A stretch of DNA of 39,248 bases from an uncultured Clostridia bacterium. Its GTDB lineage: Bacteria > Bacillota > Clostridia > TANB77 > CAG-508. Positions 1-9,274 of this stretch are shown here, in pieces. The position numbers and the translations under genes are program-made. The notes under the pieces were generated by a model. It had not been told where the DNA came from. It saw only the letters and a list, made by a program, of their open reading frames with translations, and made no database searches. The DNA is taken from positions 1-39,248 of the forward strand of contig CALXZU010000012.1 of assembly GCA_944393325.1 (NCBI GenBank), written 5' to 3'. Numbering within the stretch: position 1 is the stretch's first letter; every line of letters begins with the position of its first letter.

Positions 1-998
1 TTTAACATAGCTTTAATTATTTGAAATCTTCCTTTTTCAACGCCTTTTTTCATTCCTTCTTGTCTTCCTTTTTCAACGCCTTTTTTCATTCCTTCTTGTC
101 TTCCTTTTTCAACACCTTTTTTCATTCCCTCTTGTCTTCCTTTCTCAACATTTTCTTCTATTATTGTTGCTAATGTGCTTTCAAAATTTGATAATACCAT
201 TGTTTTTCCTCCTTCCATTATTTCCTTCTTGATCCTTTTCTTTAATTGCTCTAGTTCTTCTTTCTTTAGTACTTTTGTTATCCATGGCATTACTTCTTCT
301 AATCTCTCTACTACTAATAATGTCGTTTCTATTTCATATTCATTTGCTCCGCCTAATTTTCTTATCTTTTCTATTATATACTTAAAATCTTCTATATTTT
401 TTATTCTTTCAAAGGACATAAACAATCCTATTCCTGTTCTTCTTTCTACTAAAAAATCAATTGAATAATTATTTATATCTACTACATTATATTTTGGATA
501 TGTTAATGGTGGAAATTTATATTTATTATTTTCATTCTGGACTATTGTAGTAGGTGCATCCCATGGTCTTTTAGAAGTGCTTAATACTACTGGATATATT
601 ATTGGTGCTTTTGCATTTTTTCTTTTATTTTTATATTCTTCATCATTTTCTATTACTAAAGAACAATAATCACCCATTCTTTTTGCCATCTTATAATCTA
701 TTGTACTTTGATGTTCTAATAATATATATGAACTATCTTCTTTTACTTTATATAATAAATCCATTATTCTTGTTCTTAATTTTAACTTTGTTCTAAATTC
801 TCTATTATAATTTTCTATATCTTTTTCTTCTATTACTAGGTTTAAAAAATCTTTCATAAAATTTTTTAATTCTTTAGGTTTGTTTAGTATTTCTTTTACT
901 AAACTATCATGTATTTTATTTCTTTCTGATTTTTTGATTTTTCTTATAAATCTTTTTTTAGCTATTTTTTCTTCTTTTGGTACAATTATTTTTTCCAA
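1..998 (-). CDS. Rpn family / PD-(D/E)XK-type nuclease, C-terminus cut by window edge
   Basis: Reading from a TTG at 998-996 behind a strong GAGGAGGA site, this frame stays open to the window edge, about 332 residues. It aligns by eye along its length with the gene at 6162-7136: both have a KIHDS/AHDS-like start, an EHQST/KHQST motif near residue 100 (probable nuclease core), a YPVVLS/YPIVLS strand, FLVERRTGI/FLLERRTGI and a PWI segment. The family is known for recombination-promoting, transposase-like nucleases of the PD-(D/E)XK fold; the actual substrate is not shown by sequence. The tail is a 12-residue tandem repeat. The TTG start is supported by the identical arrangement at 6162. Role in this host is inferred. 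Confidence 0.85.
   Translation of the reverse strand, partial: MEKIIVPKEEKIAKKRFIRKIKKSERNKIHDSLVKEILNKPKELKNFMKDFLNLVIEEKDIENYNREFRTKLKLRTRIMDLLYKVKEDSSYILLEHQSTIDYKMAKRMGDYCSLVIENDEEYKNKRKNAKAPIIYPVVLSTSKRPWDAPTTIVQNENNKYKFPPLTYPKYNVVDINNYSIDFLVERRTGIGLFMSFERIKNIEDFKYIIEKIRKLGGANEYEIETTLLVVERLEEVMPWITKVLKKEELEQLKKRIKKEIMEGGKTMVLSNFESTLATIIEENVEKGRQEGMKKGVEKGRQEGMKKGVEKGRQEGMKKGVEKGRFQIIKAML
28..150 (-). repeat. 36-bp in-frame tandem repeat in the Rpn-type gene
   Basis: Three units of 36 bp (28-63, 64-99, 100-135) and a partial fourth encode RQEGMKKGVEKG per unit. Units 1 and 2 are identical and unit 3 differs at two bases, so the array is recent. Charged Gly-rich tails of this kind are common in Rpn-like proteins. 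Confidence 0.9.
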
Positions 999-1431
999 TA
1001 TATCTCCTCCTCTATATTTTACATTTTATTTACTATTAAAGTCAAGTTGATTTTAAAGTAAATGTTTTTATATTCACCTTTATTTCTCTTTTTTTCTTTA
1101 TTTTTCTTATGTTTTCTTTAATTTTTATTATTTATATTTTTCTTTAGTTTATTTTTTCTAAACCCTAAGGAATTTAAATAAGATTTTAAATTCTTTTGAA
1201 TGAATTTTTGACATAAATTAAAAGTCATAAAACAAATATACTTTCACAAAAATTTATAACAAAAATTATTTTTTATTCATTGGATTTGTTTAGAATTAAT
1301 TTTTTGAATAAATAAAATTTAAAAAACGTTTTTTAATTTTGTAAAAATATATTACCATATAAAAAATCAAAATTCAAGTTTTTATTAAAACTTTTCCGAA
1401 CTTTTCATCGCAAAAAATGACAAAAATCGAC
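998..1431 (-). repeat. Rpn leader, inverted copy 1
   Basis: The reverse complement of this stretch aligns with 5716-6161 nearly end to end with small gaps. Shared blocks include TTTTTGCGATGAAAAGTT, TTTTTTATATGGTAATATAT, AAAAAATTAATTCTAAACAA and GAATTTAAAATCTTATTT, ending in the TTGACT/TAAAAT promoter. No gene is visible inside it. The remaining stretch to spoIIE (1432-1664) is AT-rich leader in which I see no ORF or clear hairpin. Confidence 0.85.
1016..1045 (-). promoter_or_regulatory. Putative promoter of the left Rpn-type gene
   Basis: On the minus strand TTGACT (1045-1040) and TAAAAT (1021-1016) are 18 bp apart, immediately upstream of the GAGGAGGA site. The same pair at the same spacing lies before the gene at 6162, so it is conserved between the two leaders. 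The resulting 5' UTR would be very short. Confidence 0.55.
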
Positions 1432-1664
1432 TATATAATAAAAAAGAAATTAAGAAAAAAATATTTCCTAATATTTTATTTAATATTGCTTTTTTTGATA
1501 TTATATAATAAAATAAAAATCGTATATTAGATTTTTATAAAAAAAATTAATAAAAAATATATATAATTGTAAAAAACTTTTTTGATTTAAAAGACCAAAA
1601 AAGACAAAAACCACAGAGGACAAGTAGTAAAATAATCTTATCAAAAAATAAAGAGGTGGTAAGG

Positions 1665-4103
1665 ATGTTTCAAAATTTAAATGAAAGTACAATAGACTTA
1701 AAAAGGATGGAAGATGAAGAAAAAAGCAAATTAAATATATTTTCTAAAGTTTTTTCGAAGGAAAATATTGTAATATATGTAGTAGCATTTATGTTATCAT
1801 TTGTGTCTTTAGGTGGAGATTTTTCAATATTTAGTGTAAGTTTATTAGGGGCATGTTTAGCTTTTTCAATTCCGGCCTTAGGGATACTTGTAATTTCATT
1901 AATAGGTAATTTATTAAAATTTGGAGTAGGAGGAGCGGTAGAATATTTATTAACAGCATTGGTAATGATAGCAACATTGTTTATAATAAAGCCACATTAT
2001 AATGAGCAAGAAAGAAATGAAAAGATTAAAATAGGAAAAAATGTGTTTATAGCTTGTTTGTTAATAGGGTTGGCAAAAATATTGATGTCTACATTTACAT
2101 TATATGATATTTTAAGTACTATAACATTATCAATAATAGGATTAGTATTTTATAAAATATTTGTAAATTCATTAGTTGTGGTACAAGAATTCTATAAAAA
2201 TAGGGCATTTTCAATAGAAGAAGTAATAGGAGCAAGTTTGCTTTTTGCAATAGCATTAGGTGCTTTCGAAAGTGCAAATATTTATGGATTTAGTATTACA
2301 AATGTATTTAGTATATTAATAGTTATGATACTTGGTTGGAAAAATGGTATATTAGTAGGGACAACCTCAGGAGTTACTATAGGAGTGACTTTAGGAGTAA
2401 TAAGTAATAATGAGCCTATAATGATAGCAGCATATGCAATATCAGGAATGATAGCAGGAATATTAAATAGATTCGGAAAAATCGGAGTAGTAATAGGTTT
2501 TACATTAGGAAATATAGTACTTGCATATGTATCAAATGGATATACAGTAGAATTAATACATTTTAAGGAGATATTAGTTGCATCTATTGGATTATTATTA
2601 GTGCCTAAAAACTTACAAATAGATTTAGAAGAGTTTATCGGAAATTCGAAATTTTTACCTTCATCAGGAGGAAGAGCATTAAATAAAAGCAAAGAAGTTG
2701 CTGAAAGTTTAAATAATGTATCTAAAGCTATAGATAAAATAGCTGTGACATATAGAAATGAAGAAGTATCAGAAAATGATGTAAATAATGAGCAAGAGGA
2801 GAATAAAAGGATATTTATATCTGAACTATTAAATAACTTAGAAAGTTATAAAGATAATATGTTATATGATGATATAGCAGATGTAAATGGTAATATTATT
2901 GATAAAATATTTGAATTTTTAGTTGATAAACAAGAAATAACAAGAAAAGATTTATTACAGATATTTGCAGAAAATAACAGCTATATAATAGGATTTGATG
3001 ATAAAGATATAAGTAAAAAACTAGAAGAAAATATTATGCAAATAGTAAGAACAATAAATATATCATATAAAGTAGCAAAGTCAGATTTTATATGGAAAAA
3101 GAAAATAGAACAAAATAAGAAAAATGTCCATAAACAATTAGCAGGTGTATCAAAAGCAATAGAGAATATGGCAAAAAATTTAGAAAAAGATATAGAAAAT
3201 GAAGATAATTTTATAAAAGAGAAACAAGAAGTAATAGCTTTACTTGAACAAAAAGAAATAGAAGTTCAAGATATAGTTATTAAAAAGGAAAGTAGATATT
3301 TAATAGAAATTTATTTAAAAGAAAATATTGAAACAGCTAAAATAGAAATAATATCAAAAATCCTTACTAAAATCTTGGGAGAAAAAATTGTTTTAAATCA
3401 AGAGGCAAGTGTTGGTAAAAAATTAGACTTTTTATCTGATGATAAATATGTGATGGCAATGGGAGTGGCCAATAAAACAAAAACTAAAAGTGAGATTTCA
3501 GGGGATAATACGTTAACTATTAGGCTAAAAGATGGAAAGTATTTGTTAGCAATTAGTGACGGAATGGGGAGTGGTAGAGAAGCAAATAAGAGTAGTAACG
3601 AAGCCCTAAATTTATTAGAAAATTTATTATTATCAGGTTTTGATAAAAATATATCTTTAGATTTGATAAATAATGCATTAATAAATCAAAATAAAGAAAG
3701 TTTTGCTAGTTTAGATATAGCAATAGTGGATTTATATCAGGCAAATGTAGAATTTATAAAAAGTGCAGCATGCCCAACTTATATAAAGCAAGGTAAAAAG
3801 GTGCAAATGGTAAAATCAAATTCACTACCAACTGGCATAATAGAAGAAAGCAAAATACAAACTTTTGATAAAGATATAAAATCAGGAGATATAATGGTAC
3901 TTTGTTCAGATGGTATATTAGATTCAAATGTGGAATATAAAAATAAAGAGTTGTGGATTAAGTATTTACTTGAAGATATAGAAACTACAAATACAAGAAA
4001 AATAGCAAATTTGATATTAGAAGAAGCCATAGATAATAATTATGGGGTAGCTAAAGATGATATGAGTATAATTGTTTGTAAATTTAGGAAAAAGGAAAAT
4101 TAG
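1665..4103 (+). CDS. spoIIE: Stage II sporulation protein E, PP2C-type phosphatase
   Basis: 812 residues, close to the usual SpoIIE length. The N-terminal ~330 residues are a run of hydrophobic helices (membrane anchor). A charged, partly coiled middle region follows, and the C-terminal ~230 residues are a PP2C domain with SGDNTLTIRLKDGK, AISDGMGSGREA, LCSDGILDS and the final DDMSIIV metal-binding motif. In known sporulators SpoIIE dephosphorylates SpoIIAA to activate sigma-F in the forespore and takes part in asymmetric septation. An in-frame GTG lies at 1656, but GAGGTGG at 1653-1659 fits the ATG at 1665. The WG-repeat gene follows after 22 bp. It is strong evidence for a spore former. Confidence 0.96.
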   Translation: MFQNLNESTIDLKRMEDEEKSKLNIFSKVFSKENIVIYVVAFMLSFVSLGGDFSIFSVSLLGACLAFSIPALGILVISLIGNLLKFGVGGAVEYLLTALVMIATLFIIKPHYNEQERNEKIKIGKNVFIACLLIGLAKILMSTFTLYDILSTITLSIIGLVFYKIFVNSLVVVQEFYKNRAFSIEEVIGASLLFAIALGAFESANIYGFSITNVFSILIVMILGWKNGILVGTTSGVTIGVTLGVISNNEPIMIAAYAISGMIAGILNRFGKIGVVIGFTLGNIVLAYVSNGYTVELIHFKEILVASIGLLLVPKNLQIDLEEFIGNSKFLPSSGGRALNKSKEVAESLNNVSKAIDKIAVTYRNEEVSENDVNNEQEENKRIFISELLNNLESYKDNMLYDDIADVNGNIIDKIFEFLVDKQEITRKDLLQIFAENNSYIIGFDDKDISKKLEENIMQIVRTINISYKVAKSDFIWKKKIEQNKKNVHKQLAGVSKAIENMAKNLEKDIENEDNFIKEKQEVIALLEQKEIEVQDIVIKKESRYLIEIYLKENIETAKIEIISKILTKILGEKIVLNQEASVGKKLDFLSDDKYVMAMGVANKTKTKSEISGDNTLTIRLKDGKYLLAISDGMGSGREANKSSNEALNLLENLLLSGFDKNISLDLINNALINQNKESFASLDIAIVDLYQANVEFIKSAACPTYIKQGKKVQMVKSNSLPTGIIEESKIQTFDKDIKSGDIMVLCSDGILDSNVEYKNKELWIKYLLEDIETTNTRKIANLILEEAIDNNYGVAKDDMSIIVCKFRKKEN

Positions 4104-4125
4104 ATATAGCAAGGAGGAAACTACT

Positions 4126-5643
4126 TTGAGTAGAGGAAAGAGATATGAAGAGCCGAAGTTGAATATGAAAAAAGTATTTGCAGTAATAATTTTATTTGTT
4201 GTTATAATTATGTGTATAGTAATGCTTAAAGGAATTTTTACAAAAGATGAAGAACAGGGTAATATTACTAGTATAGACTATTTTGCAGCATATAAAGATA
4301 ATAAATGGGGAGTTATAGATTCTAATGGTAATATTGTAATAGATCCAAGTTTTGGAGAGATGATAATAGTTCCTAATAGCAAAGAAGATGTATTTTTATA
4401 TACATTTGATGTGAATTATGATGAGGGAACATATAAAACAAAAGCAATAAATAGTAAAAATGAAGGGATTTTTACAAATTATGAGCAGGTAGAAGCAATT
4501 TCAAGTGTAGATGAAAATCAAAATTTGATATATGATGGAAAGGCTTTAAAAGTACAAAATGGAGGAAAATATGGATTAATTAATATGGAAGGGAATGAAA
4601 TACTTGCATGTGAGTATGATAGTATTAATTTGTTACAAGGAGTACAAAATACTTTAATTGTATCAAAAGATGGAAATTATGGAGTTGTGGATAATGAAGG
4701 TAAAATAATAATACCTCCATCATATTCAGAAATACAAAGTTTAGGCGATGAGGCTTCACAAGGTTTTATTGTAAAAAATACTGATGGAAAATATGGAATA
4801 GTAGATATAGGAAATTCACAAGTGTTGGAATTAAAATATGATGGAATAAGTAAAATACATGAGGGAGAATATTATGTAGTAACTGAAGGTGATAATCAGA
4901 AGATTGTAAAAAGAGGTGAAGGAGAAATCCTAAATGCAAACGGAAAGGAAATAGTAGCTATATTAAAGAATCCAGAGAATGGTGTAATCTATAAAATAGA
5001 TAATAAATATGGGGTTATGAATTTATCAGGTGAAGATGTGATTGAGACTAGTTATGATGAGCTAAAAGAAGCAAAAAGTGGGATTTTAATTGCTAAAAGA
5101 GATGATAAATATGGAATAATAGACTTGCAAGGTAATGAAAAAGTAGAGTTTAAATATAATGGGATTACATATAATGAGAAAGCAGATATATATATAACGG
5201 AAGATGAAAACTATAATAATGAGGTGTTAGATAATAACTATTCAGTAAAACTAACAGGAATTGTAACAGATTTAGATGATGAAAAGGGATATATAGAGAT
5301 AAGACAGAGCGATGAATATAAATATTATAATTTTAAATTTGAAGAGGAAAAGGAATCTGATATATTTACTGGAAATACATTATTTGTAAGTAAGAAAGAT
5401 GGAAAATATGGATTTGTAGATAAAGAGGGAAAAGTTATAGTTGATTATATATATGATGATGTAGGAATGCAAAATAGTTTTGGATTTGCATCAATAAAGA
5501 AAGATGGAAAATGGGGAGCTGTAGATAGAAACGGAAATATCGTACAAGAGCCTATATATAATTTAGATGATTATTTACAAGTGGATTTTATAGGTGGCTG
5601 GTATTTAGGAAAAGATTTAAATATGAATTATTATAGAAAATAA
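4126..5643 (+). CDS. Membrane-anchored WG (KWG) repeat protein
   Basis: About 505 residues. One membrane helix near residues 15-37 follows a basic N-terminus, so most of the protein should lie outside the membrane. The rest is built from WG/YG repeats of the form (K/D)GKYGxxDxxG with about eight recognisable units, including NKWGVIDSNGN, GGKYGLINMEGN, DGNYGVVDNEGK and DGKWGAVDRNGN. WG repeats make beta-rich binding surfaces; no enzymatic function can be assigned. The start is TTG 4126, eight bases after AAGGAGG (4111-4117); an upstream extension would overlap spoIIE and has no site. It is probably co-transcribed with spoIIE, since only 22 bp separates them. Confidence 0.85.
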   Translation: MSRGKRYEEPKLNMKKVFAVIILFVVIIMCIVMLKGIFTKDEEQGNITSIDYFAAYKDNKWGVIDSNGNIVIDPSFGEMIIVPNSKEDVFLYTFDVNYDEGTYKTKAINSKNEGIFTNYEQVEAISSVDENQNLIYDGKALKVQNGGKYGLINMEGNEILACEYDSINLLQGVQNTLIVSKDGNYGVVDNEGKIIIPPSYSEIQSLGDEASQGFIVKNTDGKYGIVDIGNSQVLELKYDGISKIHEGEYYVVTEGDNQKIVKRGEGEILNANGKEIVAILKNPENGVIYKIDNKYGVMNLSGEDVIETSYDELKEAKSGILIAKRDDKYGIIDLQGNEKVEFKYNGITYNEKADIYITEDENYNNEVLDNNYSVKLTGIVTDLDDEKGYIEIRQSDEYKYYNFKFEEEKESDIFTGNTLFVSKKDGKYGFVDKEGKVIVDYIYDDVGMQNSFGFASIKKDGKWGAVDRNGNIVQEPIYNLDDYLQVDFIGGWYLGKDLNMNYYRK

Positions 5644-5656
5644 ATAATATTAATTT

Positions 5657-5701
5657 AAAAATCTATTACTTAAAATGAAAGAATTAAAGTAATAGGTTTT
5701 T
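5657..5701 (+). terminator. Intrinsic terminator after the spoIIE operon
   Basis: The arms AAAAATCTATTACTT (5657-5671) and AAGTAATAGGTTTTT (5687-5701) pair over 15 bp with one G-U, ending in a T run. Confidence 0.8.
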
Positions 5702-5715
5702 TAATTTGTATTATT

Positions 5716-6161
5716 GTCAATTTTTGTCATTTTTTGCGATGAAAAGTTTGAAAAAACACTGGAAAAAACTTGAAATTTAATTTTTTATATGGTAATATAT
5801 TGTTTACGATAAATAAAAAACGTTTTTTTTAAAAGGTGAATTTATTCAAAAAATTAATTCTAAACAAATCCTATGAATAATAAAATAATTTGCACTATGC
5901 AATTGGTTTATAAATTAATGTATTTATAATATTAGATTATTAATTTATCCAATGTTTATTTACAAGAATTTAAAATCTTATTTAAATTCCTTAAAAGTTT
6001 AGAAAAAAATAAGCTAAAGAAAAATATAAAAAGTAAAAATTAAAGAAAACATAAGAAAAAGTGAGAAAAAGGTAGGAAAAAGTTAAGTTTAAAAGATGTT
6101 TACTTAAAAATCAACTTGACTTTAATGGTAAAAAAGAATTAAAATTTAAGGAGGAATAAGA
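5716..6161 (+). repeat. Rpn leader, copy 2 (inverted relative to 998-1431)
   Basis: Homologous to the reverse complement of 998-1431 and followed by a homologous coding region. The core TTTTTTGCGATGAAAAGTTT recurs in weaker form at 33664-33690 before another Rpn-like gene. No gene is seen inside this interval. Confidence 0.85.
6116..6145 (+). promoter_or_regulatory. Putative promoter of the Rpn-type gene at 6162
   Basis: TTGACT (6116-6121), 18 bp, TAAAAT (6140-6145), then AAGGAGGA at 6148-6155. The arrangement is the same as for the minus-strand copy at 1016-1045. Confidence 0.55.
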
Positions 6162-7136
6162 TTGGAAGTAAAAAACAATGCAAAAATGGAAATATATAAG
6201 AACAAAGGAAGAAGAAAAAATAATAAAAGATATTATAAGGCACATGACAGTGTAATAAAAGAAATACTAATAGCAAAGCAAGAATTAATATTTTTAATGA
6301 GAGATTTTATGAAAATAAATTTAAATAAAAAAGATATAGAAAATTTTAATGGAGAATATAGGTTAAAGACAAATTTAAAAACAAGATTATTGGATGTAAT
6401 ATATAAAATAAAAAAAGAAGAGTCATTTATAACAGTAAAACATCAAAGTACAGTTGATTATAAAATGGGAGAAAGAATAAATGAACATGCAGTAGCAATA
6501 ATAGGAAGTAGAGAAGAACAAATGGAAAATAATAAAAATAGAAAAGCACCAATAATATATCCAATAGTATTAAGTACAGCAAGAAGACCGTGGGATGTAG
6601 CAAGAACAATAATACAAGATAAGAATAACAAATATGGCTTACCAGTATTAACATATCCAGAATATAATTTAATAGATATAAATAAATATACAGTAGATTT
6701 TTTATTAGAAAGAAGAACAGGAATAGCAGTAGGAATGGCTTTTGAGAAAATAAGAAACAAAAAAGATTTAGAATATATAATAAAAAAACTAAAAAGTTTT
6801 AAAAAGATAGATCATTGGGAAAAGAGGGCAATGAGAATAATATTAGAGAAGATTGAAGGAATAATGCCGTGGATAGTAAAAGAATTAACAAAAGAAGAAA
6901 TAAGAAATTTAAAAAGAGAAATAATGAAAATAATAAATAAAGGAGGAGATTTTATGTCTAATTTTGAAAGAGCATTTAAGAAAATAGTAGAGGAAGAAGG
7001 AAGAAAACAAATGAGAAAAGGAATAGCAAAAACAATAAAAGGATTTTTAGCACAAAATGTAGATGATGAAATAATAATAAAAGCAACAGGAATAAGCAAG
7101 GAAGAATTAGAAAAATTAAAATTACAAGTAGTGTAA
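6162..7136 (+). CDS. Rpn family / PD-(D/E)XK-type nuclease
   Basis: 324 residues starting at TTG 6162, seven bases after AAGGAGGA. The order of motifs is AHDSVIKEIL, RLLDVIYK, VKHQSTVDYK (probable nuclease core), YPIVLSTARRPWD, DFLLERRTGIAVGM and MPWIVKEL, followed by a short helical tail with KGIAKTIKGFLAQ and GISKEELEKL. It matches the divergent gene at 1-998 almost residue for residue in places but lacks the 12-residue repeats. The family includes recombination-promoting nucleases; a housekeeping role is unknown. Its codons contain no CGG. Transcripts may run to the hairpin at 7244. Confidence 0.85.
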   Translation: MEVKNNAKMEIYKNKGRRKNNKRYYKAHDSVIKEILIAKQELIFLMRDFMKINLNKKDIENFNGEYRLKTNLKTRLLDVIYKIKKEESFITVKHQSTVDYKMGERINEHAVAIIGSREEQMENNKNRKAPIIYPIVLSTARRPWDVARTIIQDKNNKYGLPVLTYPEYNLIDINKYTVDFLLERRTGIAVGMAFEKIRNKKDLEYIIKKLKSFKKIDHWEKRAMRIILEKIEGIMPWIVKELTKEEIRNLKREIMKIINKGGDFMSNFERAFKKIVEEEGRKQMRKGIAKTIKGFLAQNVDDEIIIKATGISKEELEKLKLQVV

Positions 7137-7243
7137 GAGTAAATAACAGAAATATTTTGTGTTTAATTTTGAAAAAGTATTAAAAATAATTAAAGAAGAA
7201 AAATGGAAAAAAGAATGTAAAAAGTTAGAATTTTAATAAAAAG

Positions 7244-7266
7244 AACACGTAATAATTCTACGTGTT
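7244..7266. terminator. Bidirectional terminator between convergent genes
   Basis: AACACGTA (7244-7251) pairs with TACGTGTT (7259-7266), with A and T runs on either side. It serves the plus-strand Rpn-type gene and the minus-strand ribbon-helix-helix gene, whose stop codon is inside the stem. Confidence 0.8.
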
Positions 7267-7440
7267 TTTTTCTTTGTCTTCTAAATTATTTAAAGCATAT
7301 TCGCAAGCCTGTATTACAAATCTTGAAAAAGTTACATCCTTATTTCTTATGGCCTTTTCAATTTCTTCTATTAATGGTATTGGAAATCTTATTGTTTTAT
7401 TTTCTGTTTCTTTTCTGTTTGGTTTTATTTGAAATGCCAT
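7258..7440 (-). CDS. Small ribbon-helix-helix-like protein
   Basis: 60 residues behind TAGGAGGTAATGCAAAATG, an excellent ribosome-binding site. The sequence NKTIRFPIPLIEEIEKAIRN, followed by VTFSRFVIQACEYAL, has the strand-helix-helix pattern of Arc/CopG-type DNA-binding proteins, with TIRFPIPL as the strand. Such proteins are often self-repressing and can be antitoxins, but no toxin partner of obvious type is adjacent. Function beyond DNA binding is not assigned. Confidence 0.75.
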   Translation of the reverse strand: MAFQIKPNRKETENKTIRFPIPLIEEIEKAIRNKDVTFSRFVIQACEYALNNLEDKEKNT

Positions 7441-7602
7441 TTTGCATTACCTCCTATACTAATAAATTGTATTGCAAAAATAAAAATAAAAAAGCATTGC
7501 AAAAAGCAAGATAAAAAGCAATGTTTATTTTCAAAATTTTCATTGATATGATACTTTCAAATAATTTATTTGAAGATTTAACAAAAGAAAGGAACTTGAA
7601 AA

Positions 7603-8880
7603 ATGGAAAGATTAAATATTAATAAAAACAAAGGAATTACTTTAATTGCTTTAATTATTACAATAATTGTTTTACTTATTTTAGCTGGAGTATCAATTGC
7701 AATGTTAACAGGAGAAAATGGAATACTTACACAAGCACAAAATACTGAAGAAAGAACAGAACAAGCAGGAGATATAGAAAAAATTAGATTAGCAATATCA
7801 GAAGCACAAATAGGAGAAAGTGGTTATCAAGAATTAAATTTTCACAGTTTTCAAAAGGCTTTAAATAGTCAATTTGGAGAAAATAATGCAGTTGTATCAA
7901 TAGAAGAAGATGAAACATATACTGTAAGTTGTTTAAATTCACTAAGAGATTATACAGTTTCTGAAAATAATATTGAACAAGTAATAGACTGGAATGAAAA
8001 AATGGCAAGTGCGGTAGCACCAGAAAGCCAAGATGAAGAAATAAACAATGGAGTAATAGGTATAGGAACAGATGGGAATCCTGTTGATATGGACTTATGG
8101 GAATATACCTTTGATGATAAAACAGGAGGATATGCTTTAAATACGCAAAATGCTTTAGATGGTGTAGAAGATGCAGAAGGGTATAGAGGAAATATAAAAG
8201 ATGAGGGAACAATAGAAGGAACTGTACCACAGTATATAAAAATAAGTAATGGTGAATGGACTCCAGTAACCTCATTATATTCTACATTTCGAGGATATGA
8301 TAACGAAGAATTAAAAAAAATAGTTATAGCTCCTAAAATACCACCTACAGTTAAAAAAATGGAAATGACTTTTGAAGGGTGTGAAAATTTAAAAGAATTT
8401 ATTTGTATACCAGGAAGTGTGAAAGAATTTCAATGGAATGGTTATACAGGATTAGAAAAAATGCCTAAAATTGGATATGGAGTAGAAGATATGTACGGAG
8501 CATTTTCATATAATCCAGAATTGACGGAACTATCAGTTTTACCAGATACGGTAGAAAATTTACGAGCTACATTTGCACATTGTACTAGTTTACAAGAATT
8601 GCCTAATATTCCCAATAATGTAACTAATATGTATCAGACATTTTGGGCATGCACTAGTTTGGAATATATAGAATTTACTATTCCTGAAAATGTTACAAAT
8701 ATTGGAGAAACTTTTGCTAGTTGTCCTAATTTAGAAGGAATAATAACAATTAATTGCAATCCAGAAAATTATAGAAGTTTTTTAATATATACACCTGGAG
8801 CAATAACTCTTACAGGAAAAAGTACAATGCTTAATCAAATAGCAGAAGGAAGAAGTAATGTTACAGTTGTAGAAGAATAG
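7603..8880 (+). CDS. Prepilin-like protein with BspA-type leucine-rich repeats
   Basis: 425 residues. The N-terminus KNKGITLIALIITIIVLLIL is a type IV prepilin cleavage/methylation signal: a short basic leader, Gly before the cleavage point and a hydrophobic helix. Residues ~30-120 resemble a pilin stalk. From about residue 225 to 400 come irregular leucine-rich units of BspA/DUF285 type, for example MTFEGCENLKEF, ATFAHCTSLQELP, QTFWACTSLEYI and ETFASCPNLEGI. It is probably a surface or pilus-tip adhesive protein processed by a prepilin peptidase; no pilus assembly genes are in this window, so partners must be elsewhere. AAAGGAAC precedes the ATG. Confidence 0.85.
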   Translation: MERLNINKNKGITLIALIITIIVLLILAGVSIAMLTGENGILTQAQNTEERTEQAGDIEKIRLAISEAQIGESGYQELNFHSFQKALNSQFGENNAVVSIEEDETYTVSCLNSLRDYTVSENNIEQVIDWNEKMASAVAPESQDEEINNGVIGIGTDGNPVDMDLWEYTFDDKTGGYALNTQNALDGVEDAEGYRGNIKDEGTIEGTVPQYIKISNGEWTPVTSLYSTFRGYDNEELKKIVIAPKIPPTVKKMEMTFEGCENLKEFICIPGSVKEFQWNGYTGLEKMPKIGYGVEDMYGAFSYNPELTELSVLPDTVENLRATFAHCTSLQELPNIPNNVTNMYQTFWACTSLEYIEFTIPENVTNIGETFASCPNLEGIITINCNPENYRSFLIYTPGAITLTGKSTMLNQIAEGRSNVTVVEE

Positions 8881-8949
8881 AAAATAAAGGAAAGTAACAA
8901 ATATTTTACAATTATATAATAATTATTGATTTTTATAAATATTATTATA

Positions 8950-8980
8950 TAATAAAAAGGAGTGAGGCTTAGCCTTACTC
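8950..8980 (-). terminator. Intrinsic terminator of the 52-residue membrane peptide
   Basis: GAGTGAGGC (8960-8968) and GCCTTACTC (8972-8980) form a 9-bp stem with a 3-base loop. On the minus strand it is followed by CCTTTTTATT. The peptide stop codon lies inside the stem. Confidence 0.8.
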
Positions 8981-9133
8981 TATGGATGAATTATTAGGTT
9001 GGTCGATATTGGTTTGAGGGCTAATATCGACCTTATCTTTATCTAACTTAAATTGATATTTTAAAATACCAATGATGCTAACTAAAACTGCAAGACAAAG
9101 AATTATAAACCTTATTTCTATGTGAATTTCCAT
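8975..9133 (-). CDS. 52-residue single-pass membrane peptide
   Basis: A short frame of 52 residues starting MEIHIEIRFIILCLAVLVSI with one hydrophobic helix (about residues 9-28) and a polar tail ending NIDQPNNSSIE. It has AAAGGAG about 11 bases upstream and its own terminator directly at the stop, so it looks like a real monocistronic gene. An inverted repeat (GGTCGATATT/AATATCGACC, 9000-9031) lies within the coding sequence. I do not recognise the family. Size, single helix and tight terminator resemble type I toxins or small stress peptides, but that is only inference. Confidence 0.6.
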   Translation of the reverse strand: MEIHIEIRFIILCLAVLVSIIGILKYQFKLDKDKVDISPQTNIDQPNNSSIE

Positions 9134-9274
9134 AGACTTTTATACTCCTTTCTTTAGTATTACACTTATGTCTTTTGGACTAAGTGCATAAAACAATATT
9201 TATAGTTATAAATATTTATGTTATAAAGTATAATAATAAATATACTGTATAACATATGTGATTATAATTGTTAG

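Noticed and set aside
28..135. CRISPR-like array
   Set aside because: 36-bp units have no spacers and encode a regular 12-residue repeat in the Rpn-type frame.
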